Assembly: GCF_905475395.1 (NCBI RefSeq)
Contig: NC_058342.1
Coordinates: 18,510,640 to 18,574,639, forward strand
Reading direction: 5' to 3'
Origin: Chrysoperla carnea
Taxonomy: Eukaryota > Arthropoda > Insecta > Neuroptera > Chrysopidae
DNA length: 64,000 nucleotides
Shown here: in pieces, positions 22,869-35,689 of the stretch
Layout: the number at the start of each line of letters is the position of its first letter
Position numbering within the stretch: position 1 is the stretch's first letter
Position numbers and translations under genes: made by a program
The notes under the pieces: model-generated
The model's database searches: none
The model's input: the letters and a program-made list of their open reading frames with translations, nothing else
Told to the model about the DNA's origin: nothing

Positions 22869-25505
22869 GTATGTACACTTTTTTCCATAATTTTCCATAA
22901 AATTTCCTTATCATATTTATTTTTCACTAGAAATTGAAAACGTGGTTTTTTTTGTAAGCATTTTTCTTGAAATTTTTCTTGCGTTTATTAATTTGCTTTA
23001 AAAAAGAACACTAAAAAATTTATTAGCAGTGTTTTTAATAACGTAATTTTCTTTTAACTTTTTTCCAAATTTCATAAATTATGTTAGGATATTAAGGTTA
23101 TGTTTTAATTTCCAAGAAAATGATTGCAAAATAAACAAATTTAGAATGGGTGGGGTCAGGGGAGATTAGGATTCACGAGCTACGTTCTGTTCAAAATTTC
23201 ATGTTTTTAAAGATCAAAAACAGCTTAAATTCGTCTAACCTAAGTGTGAGTCACGTGGTTCACTTGAAACTTAAGTTCGTAGTTTTTAAATGTATTGCAG
23301 TATCTTTTCAGGATTTTTGTTGAGTAATTTTGAAATTTCATTAAGTTACGCCATTTTGTGTATCTTATGTCAAAGATTCAAATTATTAACGGTCGTTAAA
23401 GTGAAAAGTACACAAGATATGTTTTTTTGCACAAGACTTGAAGTATCTCAAAGAATTTTGCTTAAGAATGTTCAGGAGATCAATTTTTGGCCAAAATTTG
23501 AGGAGTAGAAATTTTGGTCAGAATTTTCGGCCTATTTTAGTATAAAAATAAAGTTTAAGCATCAAATTGGCGCTCTTAACCGAATTTTTGGGTTCCTCAG
23601 AAAAATTGTCGAAAAAATCTCAAGTGAGACATGTGACAATTAAATAATCTAAGTTAGACGAAATAATACATTTAACGGTTAGAAAAAAAATTTTCTAGCT
23701 TAAAATACTAAAGAAAAGGTTGACCAAACTTTCCCAAACATTTTGTATAGAAAATTTTGAAAGCTCGTGTCCTAAGTCTAAAAACTATCAAAAATACTTG
23801 AGAAAAACGTGTTACTATCCAAACTTTCAATTATATTGAAATTTCGATTAAAAATTAATCAATTTTGAGACATAAAAATGAAATATTTTGTAAGATAGCT
23901 AAAAATATGCTTTTGTTCTAAATGCGAATATTTGAAGATTCTTTTGAGTTCAAAAAAACATTTGTTAAAATGGAGAAATTCCAAAACTCGTAATTCTGTA
24001 CTAAACGATTTGAATGCCTACTTTTTTTACAAAAAAAATGTATTCATCTAGTGTCCAAAGCTTGTTCTGAAAATTTTAGCCCTAAAAACATGTTTTAAAT
24101 AAAATTTCCCATAAAATTTGATCTAAAATTTTTGGAATGTATTCTAAAAATTTATTAATTTCGAGATGATTTAATCCAAAACATGTAAAATGTCTTTAAT
24201 CATATACAGCTCCAGAAGTAAATTCAGTGTTGACAACTTAGTGGCTTTGTCACTAAGAACTATTGGTCTTACTCTTCCTTGAGTGGGCCAAAAATCTTTT
24301 TAATGATCAAATAATTTAATATTTTATTCCAATTATTGAAAATTTTGTGATAAAAATTGAAAAAATATTCCGATAACACTCTTTTTTAGTTGTTTTTATC
24401 GCCTGTTAGGCTTGAGAACTGATATTTGGCAACACTGAAACTCAAAAGCGTGTAAATTTCCATGAAATTAGCTTCAAAAAAAGTTAATTCACGCAAATTT
24501 GTATTCAAAATGTATAAAAACACTTTAATTTCGTAGAAAAATCCTCCAAAAATATAATGACTAGAAAAAATTCGCTACGAAATAAACTATTCGTACCTCA
24601 AAAACAATAAATTTGGGTTCAGAACATGTGAAAAAGTCTATTTCTATAACAAAAAGCTCCTAAAGCTCTGATGAATAACTAAATTTCCATGATCAGGAGC
24701 TCTATTTAAAATTTAAAAGAAATAGTTTTGGGAGAATATGTGATAAAAATCGTAAAATTTACAAGAAAAGTTCAAGTAGTAGGATATCTTGAAACAATGA
24801 CCTCAAAAAATAGGATAATAAAAAAATTATAATTTCGTTATTCAGCAAAAAAAAAAAAAAAGTATGATAAAAGTGAGATAATTTTTGGAAAAACGTTTCA
24901 TGATCTATAAAACCTTGACGCAATGCTGGAGAGATATTGCGCAGTACATTAAAAACGTGTTCAATTGTTTTCTGTTAGGTAATCTTGAGATAGGAAAATT
25001 GTTACTTGAAAATTATTTTTTTTTTTTGTTTAAGTTGTTTTTCAATGAATGAAAATTTTTATCAATCAAATTTTAAGGTTGAAAATTAAATTTTGTCATA
25101 AATTATTTTATGTTAAAATGTTTTTCGATGCTATTTTCAAGTTTTTGCTATATAAGGATCAAAATTTCAACTCCCGAAAAACACATTTTTGAATTTTTTT
25201 TTTTTAAATTATATTGCAAATCCGGAAATTATCAGAAAATATCTATGTCCTCAAATCAGGAATTATCAAGGATTCATGCAATGATTTCTACCCAACATTT
25301 TAATGATTTCCTTCTATTTTATCGATGTCTGATTTTTTTGAGGTATTTCGAAAAATTAATGGAACTGTACAGTAATTTTATCCCATATAGAAATTGAAAA
25401 TCTTCATCATTTATCCTTCTCGCTTATATAAATTCACTTAGAATTTTCCAATATTTTTTTCCCTTTTCAATAAATCATATGATATTTATTATAATTACAA
25501 TATAT
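22869..25505. other. 5' part of 14-3-3 zeta intron 1
   Basis: AT-rich intronic DNA. No repeat boundaries or hidden exon recognised. Confidence 0.4.
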
Positions 25506-25507
25506 TA

Positions 25508-25989
25508 CAGTGAGACCTCGATAACTAGAACCTCAAGGTAAATGCAAAAATATTTCGAGTTAATTAAATTTTTTTACTTAGAAAGTAGTTCTGAGATATA
25601 GAGGAATAAATTGATAAAATTTCGACTTAGAAAGATGCGATTATATTTTACTAAATACGACTTACGGAGGAGTATAAAAAAGTGTAGGTAAAAATAGTTC
25701 GGAAAAAATTTCTGTAATAGTGTCCCACTTTTGAACGCAAGGGCTAAAAAATTCAGAATCCAACCAACTCCTCTATAGTGGACAAACTCAACCCAACCAA
25801 CTCGTACTTACAACATTACTCCGAATCTTTAAAAATTTTTTCCGGGTCTATTATTTCCGATTACCAGTATAAATATGTTCCATCAATATCTCGTTGGGAA
25901 AAAACAGGATTTTGCTTAAGGGAATGGCATTTTTTCCGACTTACTAAGGATAACAACTTAACGAGGCTCGAATTATCAAGGTTTCACTG
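25508..25989. mobile_element. pogo/Tigger-like MITE, 482 bp, in 14-3-3 zeta intron 1
   Basis: CAGTGAGACCTCGATAACTA at the left and GAATTATCAAGGTTTCACTG at the right are typical pogo/Tigger ends, flanked by TA (25,506-25,507 and 25,990-25,991). Part of the interior (GGAAAAAATTTCTGTAATRG) recurs at 26,845-26,975 without ends. The 79-residue frame inside is not a transposase. Confidence 0.75.
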
Positions 25990-26844
25990 TATATTTATAC
26001 CTATAATAAATGCATAGGATTGTATTATTATCATTCGATTTTTTGAAGAAAATTAAAGGTATTGGAAAAATTAAAAATGGTTTTTCACTTAAGAAGGGAA
26101 ATGAATGGTGGCATAAATACTACTTTCCAGTGTTACATGACTTCGTACATATGAGAAAAGCTACTTGTTTCCATATTTAAGGTTGAATTTCTCAAAAAAC
26201 GTGACGTGCTATAGCAATTTTAAGATCAAATTCGAATTCATTCCGCCCGAAATCTTTCGAAAAGTAGACTTACATTTCTGTGACAAAATTTTTGCTGGCT
26301 AATGTTATTTTAAAAAAATATTTAATATTACGATTTTCTCTTTTCGTTATTTGTAAAACTTTTGTTCCAATATCTTTCAAAGCAATTTTAAAGTAATAAT
26401 TTGGTCAGTTTGGTCAATTTTAAGATCAGATTCGAATTCATTCAGTCCAAAATTAAAGGTATCTGATATATAAGGAATTGTCGCATTTTTTTGCCTGCTA
26501 GTATACCTTCTTCACTTCAAAGATGTTACAGAAATCTTACAGTTTTAATAAACTTTAGAATATTCCTGGCCGACACTTCTATTTATTACACTTGAGTGGA
26601 AATCAATCCACCCGAAATGTCGTTTGAGACTTTCGCATTAACACAGACGTATTCTAGTTTCGCCGCCTTCATGACAAAATCTATCGAGGTCGTTCTCTGA
26701 GTGTTTGATTTTGGACATATGCTTATTGAGCTAACAATGGCCAAGTTAGTATTTCCAATGATTTTTCCTCATTTGCAAACCCTCTGAAAAGTTCTTTTCC
26801 ACGGAAAGCTTTTGATTTTGAGTTTTTGCATTTAGGAAAAAAAG

Positions 26845-26975
26845 ACCGGAAAAAAATTTCTGTAATGGTGTCTCATTTTTGAATGCGAGGGCTGAAAACT
26901 TCAAAACCCAATACTCCGGGTCTTTTTCCGTCGATTTTCTCGATTACCTGTTAAGATTTGTGTACCATCTATTGC
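26845..26975 (+). repeat. Internal fragment of the 25,508 pogo-like MITE
   Basis: Shares GGAAAAAAATTTCTGTAATG, a GAATGCRAGGGCTRAAAA block and a GATTACC block with 25,690-25,870; no terminal repeats. Confidence 0.5.
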
Positions 26976-27109
26976 TTTTATTGTGTTTTTTGATAAGAAA
27001 TTGTTCTGAACCGTTTAGTAGATAAAACGCAGTTATTATGCCTAATTTGTCAGCGTCATTCTCGAGTGTTCGAGTGTCCCGGAGCCAAGCCAATAATATA
27101 ACGACGTAA

Positions 27110-27640
27110 AATAAATAGATTACCTGTCGAGAACAGTAGTTAATTTTCTGATTTTTTTATGATATTTATATAATTACTTTTGCTTGAACGTAGATTTTAA
27201 ACCACATCTTTCGTCCACGTGAACTTTCGAAAATCGATTAAAAATATTTTCCTATATTTAAGTTATTTATTTATTGAATTTTCTGATTTTTTATTTTATA
27301 TATAATTACTTTTGCTTGAACGCAGATTGAAAAACCACAACTTTCGTCCACGTGAACTTACAAATATCGATTATAGACTATTTTCATATATTATTTTAGT
27401 TATTTATTTATCGAAATTTTCGTACCCCACCCCTTGAATGTTAGTCATACTAAGATTTTCCATTCAATTATTTCGTGTATCGATATTATTTCTAAGTTAG
27501 AATTTGTGGTTTATAAACCTGCATTCAAGCAAACGTAATTGAAATATTATAACATGAAAGTAATTAAATATTTTACTAAGATCAGAATAAGAAATTTTCT
27601 AACGAATTACCTGGTTTCGACAGGTAATCGATTTATTTAA
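27110..27640. repeat. Palindromic multi-unit array 3, in intron 1
   Basis: Two direct units of about 140 bp share ATTACTTTTGCTTGAACG and CTTTCGTCCACGTGAACTT. An inverted relative (TTCAAGCAAACGTAATTGAA) follows. The outer ends are inverted: AGATTACCTGTCGAGAAC versus GTTTCGACAGGTAATCGATT. Confidence 0.6.
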
Positions 27641-27761
27641 CATGTTGCTTTTTTATTGGAAAAAGTGCGTCACAAAGGGTACATATATAGATATATTTCT
27701 TGCATCTTATATCTTCAAAGAAATTATCTCATGTATTTTTCTACGCTAAATACGATATGAA

Positions 27762-28432
27762 ACAATTGACTGAGTTAATTGTTAAAATACCCCTGTATAG
27801 AAAGTGTTGAAAATCAGTGCTTGCATTAGTTTTTATAAATTAGGAGAGGTTTAATAATTAATACAATTATGACGTCTTTCGGTCGCCACTAATTTGGTTT
27901 TCGAAAATTTCGACAACTTTCGGAAATGCTTTCTAGAATTATTTTTCTTGCTTTGAAAATGTTTCACAAAACCATTAGTTGAAGCTACTTGCAAATTTTC
28001 TAACAACTCCCTATCTTTTATAGTTTTGGACAAAATGGACACCAAAATTTTGATCTAATTTGTGCCCTTACGTTTAAACAGTGATGTTTACAAAAAAATA
28101 TTTTAAACAACAGTTGTTTATTTTTTTATAAGGAACATTTTTTTACATTTAAACTTTTGTTCTACCTCGAACGATTTACAAGTCCAACGAACCTTTCAAG
28201 ATTCGCTTGATCTATGTTGCTCATAAGTACGCTATAAAACTTTCAGTTTGATATCTCTTTTCGTTTTTGAGTTATCGTGTTGGCAGACAGACGGACAGAC
28301 AATCGGAAATGGAATAATTAGGTGATTTAACATCTATACCAAAAATTTGTTCATATAATATTTTTAAGCATTACAAACTTGGGACTAAACTTAATATACC
28401 TTGATATATATTTCATATATACAGAGTATAAG
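27762..28432 (+). repeat. Dispersed repeat family A, copy 5
   Basis: Full set of landmarks from CAATTGACTGAGTTAATTG to ACAAACTTGGGACTAAAC and a CATATATACAGAGTATAA tail. Confidence 0.75.
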
Positions 28433-28911
28433 AATTTATCGTAGAGATAAATAAATATTGATGAAAATTCTTAGAAAATTAGATATTTTGCTACTGTCAA
28501 TGATAGTAAATATCAGTAATTATTTAATTGAAAATGACAATTAAAAGTATATAAATATCTTAAATACCATATTTTTATTACCTTTATACTTCTACTAGAC
28601 AGGATGTACGAAATAATCATGTAAAATTCTTATTTAGTTACTTTTTGCAAAAAGTAAAGCAAATTTTTTTGGTTATAAATTATCGAAAAAATTTTTTTTA
28701 ATTCTTTTGACAAGAGATTAAAATTTTCGAATTGAGAAAAAGTATTCATTTAAATTAAAGGCGAAATATTTGGTATTTCAGCTTCTGTAAAACTCCTCCC
28801 TTCATGTAAGCTACCGTAGCTTTTACTATGATACCCCTCCAAAGTTTTGCTGTTCTATACCCGACTGCGTGACGCAAAGGAGTGATAATAGTACTTATGT
28901 ATTTATGTATG

Positions 28912-29440
28912 TATTAGCTTGATACCCGCCCACTTCACTGGACTTAAAAGTAAAAACCACCGCTTTATAGCCTCCACCTCTTTCGATCTCACTTATTAAC
29001 GTTTCATAACACTTGAAGGGATTGTTTTACACAGCTAAAAGATATGCACAGTTTTTAATTTTTTAAATTGTAAAGTAGTCATAATTCATTGAGTATATTA
29101 AAAAAGGTAGCCATGAATTGTGAAATTGACTATTTAAAATTTTGTACAGTAATCTTTAATTTATTGTTAAAAATGATGGTCATAGCTCTGATCCATCTGT
29201 GATCAGCACTTCGAACCACAAATTAAAGATTTCTGTAAAAATTTAAAATACTAAATAACAGATTAAATTATTTTTATTTTTTTAATATCTAAATCTTTAT
29301 AATTTATAGCTCATGTGTTATTCTGATGTATGAGCTATATTGCTGTGTAGTTTCATTAAAAACCATTCGCTAGTTTTTGCCTGAAAGTGTAACAAACAAA
29401 CAAACAAACATCCTTTCTTTCACATTTGTAATATATAGGG
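28912..29440 (+). mobile_element. RTE/SINE-like dispersed repeat, copy 2
   Basis: Starts TGATACCCGCCCACTTCACT and ends with CATTCGCTAGTTTTTGCCTG, a (CAAA)n run and TAATATATAGGGA, matching the 3,961 copy throughout. Confidence 0.65.
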
Positions 29441-29458
29441 ATTTATGTTTGTTCCTTT

Positions 29459-29530
29459 GCGACACTCTAGAAACCAAACGCGTGGCCTGATTTTGATGGT
29501 TGTTACGTCAATCGATTTGTATATCTTTTA
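29459..29530 (+). repeat. SINE body fragment
   Basis: AAACGCGTGG … ATTTTGATG … TCAATCGATTTGTAT matches, in opposite orientation, the body of the tRNA-derived element at 33,935-34,173. Confidence 0.5.
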
Positions 29531-30171
29531 ATTTTAATATAATTTAAGAGAGAGAGGATTCTTGAGATATTAAGAAAAGAAACACATTAGGCCAGAAAAA
29601 AATTGACAAAAAAAAAAAAATTGGGAAAATTGAATTTTTCGTATTAATTTGATTTTGTGGAATTAAAAACAATTTTATATACATTTGAATCAAAATTTTG
29701 TTGTTTCTACGATCAGTATTTCCGTTACCAACTAACTAAACGTGTAACACAAAACACTATGTAGATTGACACCCACTGTTGTCTATTAAAGTTCGTTTCC
29801 GGATAAGTTGACGCACCTATTTATTACATAATCGTTATCAATTTTTTTGAAAATTTTATAAATGATACTTAACATTCTCTTAAATTTAATTTGCATTTTT
29901 ATCAGTTGAGATAAATTCATGAACAAAGTACATAGATGAGACGAGTTTACTTTTTTTTCAAAAGGCTAGTTTATTGATTCTTTTTTATATCAAACAATGC
30001 GCTGAATACACTGGTAACCAATGAAATTATTTTTTTTTTACTGTATCAAAATGTCCGTTTCTTTGAAGTCAAAATGTCCTTGAAATCTTGAAGTCAAAAT
30101 TAGCCATTTCCGTTAGAAATTTAAAGAGGCTAGGTTATTGACTATTTTTATATAAAACAAGTGCAAACAAA

Positions 30172-30605
30172 CAATTGACTGAATTACTTGTTGAAATACC
30201 ATGCATAGACAGTGTTGATTACACTGTCACATTACACATACATACATGTCACACATACATAACTAATATTTTCATATAATACATACTATATAATTTGCGC
30301 TCTAACGGGTAAACAGTGATGTTTACGAAAAAATGTTTCAAACGAAAGTTGTTTATTTTTTGATAAGGAACATTTTTTGCATTTAATGGACCTATGTTGT
30401 CCATTTACGAACTTGACCTCACTTTTTATGTCCTGAGCACGCTCTAATTTCAGCTTGTTATCATTTTTTGTTTTTGAATTATCGTGTTGATAGACAGAAT
30501 TAGGTGATTTTATGAACACTTATACCAAAATTTTGATCGTTGCATCAATATTTTTAAGGGTTATAAACTTGGGACTAAACTTAATATACTATGATATATT
30601 TCATA
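30172..30605 (+). repeat. Dispersed repeat family A, copy 6
   Basis: Left internal arm of the 1.6-kb inverted repeat. Carries the family landmarks but lacks the ACGGTTTACAAGATGG block. Confidence 0.7.
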
Positions 30606-30689
30606 TATATCATAATTTTTAACAATGAAGCCCATTGATTACAAATTTTTTTTTGTCATCATCATTTTTAGCGCATTTTTATACCATGT

Positions 30690-31195
30690 TATGAACTATA
30701 TATCATAGTAGAATAAGTTTGGTCCCAAGTTTGTAAAGTTTAAAAATATTGATACTATGAACAAAATTTTGGTATAGGTGTCCATAAAATCACCTAATTA
30801 GTCCATTTCTGGTTGGCTATCTCTTTGTCTGTCCGTTAGCACGATAACTCAAAAACGAAAAGAGATATCAAGCTTTTTATAGCGTGCTTTGACATAAGAA
30901 GTGAGGTCGAGTTCGTAAGTGAGCAACATAGGTCAATTGGGTTTGGGACCCATCTTGTAAACCCTTAGACATAAAACAAAAGTGTAAAAGTAAATGTTTC
31001 TTATAAAAAAAAAAAACTTTTTTTTCAAACATTTTTTTTTGTATACATCGCTGTTTACCCACGAATTTGGTGGCTATATAAAAGTGGATATCTTTTTTAC
31101 TTACGTGACGTTAAAAAACAAACGATTGCGTCATCAAACTGTCTATACATGGTTTTTCAACAATTTACTCAGTCAATTGTTTGTTTTCACTTGTT
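30690..31195 (-). repeat. Dispersed repeat family A, copy 7
   Basis: Right internal arm of the 1.6-kb inverted repeat; all landmarks appear in reverse order and complement. Confidence 0.7.
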
Positions 31196-31887
31196 TTATA
31201 TAAAAATAGTCAATAAAATAGCCTCTTTAAACTAAACTGATAAAAATGCAAATTAAATTTAAGAAGTTGTTAAGTAAATATCATTTGTAAAATTTTCAAA
31301 AAAACAAAAATTTGATAACGATTATGTAATAAATAGGTGCGTCAACTTATCCGGAAACGAACTTTAATAGACAATGACTTAAATAAAATTCAATATTGAA
31401 CCCCTATATTTACAAATTTGAATGATTTTTTATGGGCTGTACCTGTAAGTTCGATAATAATGGTCCTATTGATATGAAAAAAGAAGCTTTTTTAAGCTTA
31501 ATTTGAAATCATGAAAAAGAAAATTTTTGTTGGCATCTCCTTACAAAATTATTCTTATCTTATTACAGAAAGCGTTGTAATTTGAACATTTTTCAATCGA
31601 TTTTTATAACCCGTAGCATTTTTTACTCGAGATAGAATATATTTTGATAATAACTGTAAGAAAATTGAAAAACTGTCAAAAAGATGAAAAAAATGGATAA
31701 ATCTTAAATAACTTTTATAAAATGTCCTAATTTTTTTGTAGAAAGTATAAATAAATATATGCTCCGAAAGCTCAATGTTTCTAGTTTTCAAAACCGTTAA
31801 GCAATCGAAAATCGATTAAAAATTAACGGAGTTACAATTGTTTAAATGCGCGGAGCCCACGAAAAACGATTTTTCAACCATAATTAG

Positions 31888-32204
31888 AAAATTTGGAGGT
31901 GTTAGACAGTTTTGAAACACATTTTCATGATGTACTCACCAAGACCTACAGTGTATGCCAGATCGCTTTAAAAGTCCTTTCATTTTTTTTTTTTTTTTTT
32001 TGTAGTACAGTGTAGTTATTCTATAGAAAAAAAATTTTATTGAGGCGCCGTGCTTATCACGCGATGAACGAGGGTTAATACTACATATGCGAAAATGTAT
32101 CCGTGATTCGAATTTGAGTAAAAAATAATAACTTGAAAATTTGAGGGTGTTTAGACAATTTTGAAACACATTTTCGTGATGTACACATCTCAAGGCCTAC
32201 ATTG
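31888..32204 (+). repeat. Spaced direct repeats of about 65 bp
   Basis: GTTAGACAGTTTTGAAACAC / GTTTAGACAATTTTGAAAC with ACATTTTCRTGATGTAC and AGRCCTACA occurs at 31,888-31,955 and 32,136-32,204. Confidence 0.5.
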
Positions 32205-32568
32205 AACAATAGGTCCTTTGAAAAATCCAAAAGCCACGGGTATCGTACAGGGAAATTCCGTACGGTTCGAGCTAGTACTAATTTAGTGTAATATAAACAT
32301 TTGATGAATGAATAATAAATGAATGCAATTATTTTATGAAATAAATGAATTACCTCTGATTAGTAATAAAACTCCTTATAATCGATGAATCATTTCAGTT
32401 AATTTTTTTTTCTTTATATTTTTTAATTTACAAACATTACTAGAAAGTTACGTCACCCCGCACATATTATTACTAATATGTTTGGGTTTTGTTTTTTTTT
32501 ATTAAGAGAAATTGTTTCCTGTTATCTCGGCATTTTTCTTATTTACTGTATATAAATAATAATTATAA

Positions 32569-32623
32569 CAAGTGAAAAAAAAAACAATTGACTGAGTTAA
32601 TTGTTTCTTTTCACTTGTTTCAA
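32569..32623. repeat. Short palindrome made of family A ends
   Basis: AACAAGTGAAAA … CAATTGACTGAGTTAATTG … TTTTCACTTGTT is symmetric and matches the outer end of family A, suggesting that AACAAGTGAAAA is its terminal inverted repeat. Confidence 0.55.
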
Positions 32624-32970
32624 TAAAAAATGTGGAATTTTTCAGAAATAAAATACGACCCTTATCGAAATAATTGTTTTTCTATCTACAAATTCTAGGA
32701 AAATTTATGTGTTGAAAATGGTTTGTAGGTTTTCAATTTTAATTTTCGAATAATTGAATATGAAAATTAATAAATTTTCAGATAATTACATTTAAAACAG
32801 AAATAGAACGAGCTATTTCGAAATAACTGCATTTCTATAATATTCTCGGAAAAACTATAACATTGAAAATCTATTGGACTAAAATGTTTTCAATATAAAT
32901 TTTCATGTAATTACTTTTAAATCTGTGAAAACAAAACATTTTCAAAATATGTATAATTTTCAGCTAAGTA

Positions 32971-33093
32971 TACTCAATGTCACAAAAAATGCTCGTTTTA
33001 AAACATTCTAAGTGTTACTATTATAACATAACATATGATGAGTACGCTTAGAATGTTTTAACTGTGGCACTTTTTTTGACAGTGAGTTTACAT
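32971..33093. mobile_element. Small hairpin MITE, about 120 bp
   Basis: ACTCAATGTCACAAAAAATG at the left mirrors GCACTTTTTTTGACAGTGAG at the right. The inner arms TTAAAACATTCTAAG and CTTAGAATGTTTTAA also pair. Confidence 0.6.
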
Positions 33094-33934
33094 TGTTGCT
33101 TTAATAAAACGAGCTTTTTCTGAATAACTACATTTCTATAATTTTCTCGGAAAAAATATTTTCAGAATCTATTGAATCTATAAAATGTTTTCAATATGAA
33201 TTTTCGCGTAAATGCTTTTAAAAGTTTAAATCCATTGGGAAAAATAGTTCTTTTCATATCACCCACATAAAATTTTTACAGAGTTAGTTTTAAATTCAAA
33301 ATTTCCTATAACTTATGAAAATCTACAATTAAGAGACTAAAATTTCAGTTTTTTAGTAAAAGAGTGTGAATTTTTTAAGATTTTGAAAATACTGTCGAAT
33401 TTGAGTAAGCGAAAATTCAAGGGTCCTCAATTTTCTTACGTCTATGCAAGTGTTTCACTAAATCAAGTTTCTCGCTTATAAAGGTACAAAAGTGAATCTT
33501 ATTATAGCCCAGTCACCAGTTTTTTAAGCGCGAAATTTGAAGCGAACAGTTTGAGTATAGCTTTGAACAGAGCTGACCCCTCTAAACGCTATAAAAAGTT
33601 TTTATAGCACGCTATAAAAAAGACAAAATTTGTAACTAGAGTACATAAGCACAATTTTCCGCCCGTCAAGATCATTTAAATGTAATGGGCCCCAGATATG
33701 GCTCCTTATTGACCATTATTACCTTTTTTTCGAGTTCGACTCTAAAAATAATATGTATGCCCGGAAAGATAGTGATTTTTATGCTGTTACACCTATTTTT
33801 TGATTATTAAGAATATCGTCACTTCCGGCGCCATGTGGCGCACTAGAGACCGAGCGGTTTTTCATTTTTTTCTTTTTCACAATATGGCGTCTGGTGGTCG
33901 CCATATTGATTTTCATTACTGCCATTGTTTCAGT

Positions 33935-34173
33935 GACCGTCGCAAGATAAATACAAATCGATTGAGTCATCAAAATTGGTCCACGCGTTTTGTCTTTCTA
34001 GTGCGTCACATAGAAACATACATGTATTAATTGATAAACACATTACCATTCATTCGCGTCGCGCAGTTGTGTAAAAATGGATCATAATTTGAATATGTTT
34101 CGAACCTGCAACCTCCCAGTCAGTAGCCAAACGGTCAAAGATTAACGCCTTAGACCGCTCGACCACTGGCCGG
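33935..34173 (-). mobile_element. tRNA-derived SINE-like element 1
   Basis: On the minus strand, CCAGTGGTCGAGCGGTCTAA (box A type, complement 34,153-34,169) and GGTTCGAAACA (box B type, 34,096-34,106) are spaced as in a tRNA. There is no matching acceptor stem, so this is not a functional tRNA. Part of its body recurs at 29,459-29,530. Confidence 0.6.
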
Positions 34174-34919
34174 TTATATGTTAAATAACCCTCGAATGTC
34201 TGGCAAGTAGTAGTTTCAGTTATAAAGGTTCAAGGTGGAAAAAAGGAAAAACTACTTTCTATTACAGACGTTCCTGTTTCAAACTTATTTAAGGCATTAG
34301 AAAGTTAAAATGACTGTCACTTATAGAATTTTTCCGATTATCCAGATTTGACAATTATTAAATTTTTAATATAAATTATATGAATTCACATAAACTGTAC
34401 ATCATTCATACACCCTTTTGATTATTCCTTCGGGATGAATTAGAGAGTTATAAATTTATTCCCCATACATATATAATAGGATAAGTCTGGATTTTTTTAA
34501 TTAAAAATAATTATTTTTCAGTATTTTAAAATTCTAATCAGACGCGCATTTTATTTAATTACTAAACACTCGGGAATTGTTACACCGAAGAGGAAAAATT
34601 TAATTCATAGAAATTCTATTTTTTTTTTGTGTTTATTGTTCAAAGCATCGCATTAAAAAGAATTATTCAATAAAAAAAGTAAAAGCTTTGGAGAGTACAT
34701 AAATTATACAGACATGTACCGTAAAACCGTATAGTCAAAAAGAAATTGAATTAACTATTTCCATTTACAAATAATAATTCGTTTTGAGATAGAATGTCCG
34801 TAAACTCTCAATTTTTTGCACAATGGAATAAAATTTTGAGTAGATGTTAAGAAAAATCAAAATTAGTTGCCCGCAAATTAAAAAGATATTTGCCATCAAA
34901 CTTATGGGGACGTTTTCAC

Positions 34920-35235
34920 GCTAAAACTAGCGAATGGTTTTTAATGAAACTGTAGCAATATAGCTCATACATCAGAATAACACATGAGGTATAATTTATA
35001 AAGATATATTTTTAAAAAAATAAAATTTAATCTGACATTTACTATTTTAAAGATTTCTGTAAAAATTAAAAATAGTAAATGTCAAACCATTTATGGCCAA
35101 CTTTTCTGATATACTCATTGTATTATGACTATTTTACCTTGAACAAAATTGAAAACTGTGCATATCAAGTGAGCTGGAGACTATAAAGCGGTAGTTTTTT
35201 ACTTTGCAGCGGGCGGGTATCGAGCTAGTAATAAT
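34920..35235 (-). mobile_element. RTE/SINE-like dispersed repeat, copy 3
   Basis: Minus-strand copy: CGATACCCGCCCGCTGC at 35,210-35,226 to CCATTCGCTAGTTTTAGCG at 34,920-34,938. Internally shortened relative to the other two copies. Confidence 0.6.
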
Positions 35236-35689
35236 ATATAAGAAGTGTACCCAGCATGTTTTTATGACCTTAACTATTTGTGTCTATTTTAAAGATATCA
35301 AGAAACGGATAATTTGAACTAAAAATATCATTCTTAGTGAAAAAAACTTCCTGAATATTTTTTGTTGTTGGAAAATGTTGAATTTTCCTTTTTATTATAC
35401 AACCAGATTTCCGAACGGAAACATGATCTGAATATCATTGTAAACTTTATGTATTTACAAAAGTTTTCAACAGCGCTCTGTTATCTACTAGGCTATAATG
35501 TACACTTAAATACAATATAAATGACCTAGTTTGCCATTATATCATTATTCGTTAAAAATCGATAAGATTTTCTTTCTCGAAATAAACCTTGTTAAAGTTT
35601 TTATTTCTTTTTCAGTTGACCAACTGTTGTCGATTATAGAAAAAGTTATTTAAAAAAAGTATTCTGACTTAATAAATAGGTTAGGTTAT

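Larger units (their letters stand above)
29775..31373. mobile_element. 1.6-kb inverted-repeat element containing two family A copies
   Basis: The outer arms (left 29,775-29,909, right 31,235-31,373) share GTCTATTAAAGTTCGTTTCC, GGATAAGTTGACGCACC, ATTACATAATCGTTATCAA and AATTTGCATTTTTATCAGTT in mirrored order. Inner arms continue through GAGGCTA…ATTGACTATTTTTATAT into oppositely oriented family A copies. The left side has about 210 extra bases, itself a near-duplicate of the adjacent segment. Confidence 0.7.

Noticed and set aside
34096..34173. tRNA gene on the minus strand
   Set aside because: Box A and B only; no pairing acceptor arm. Fits a SINE head.
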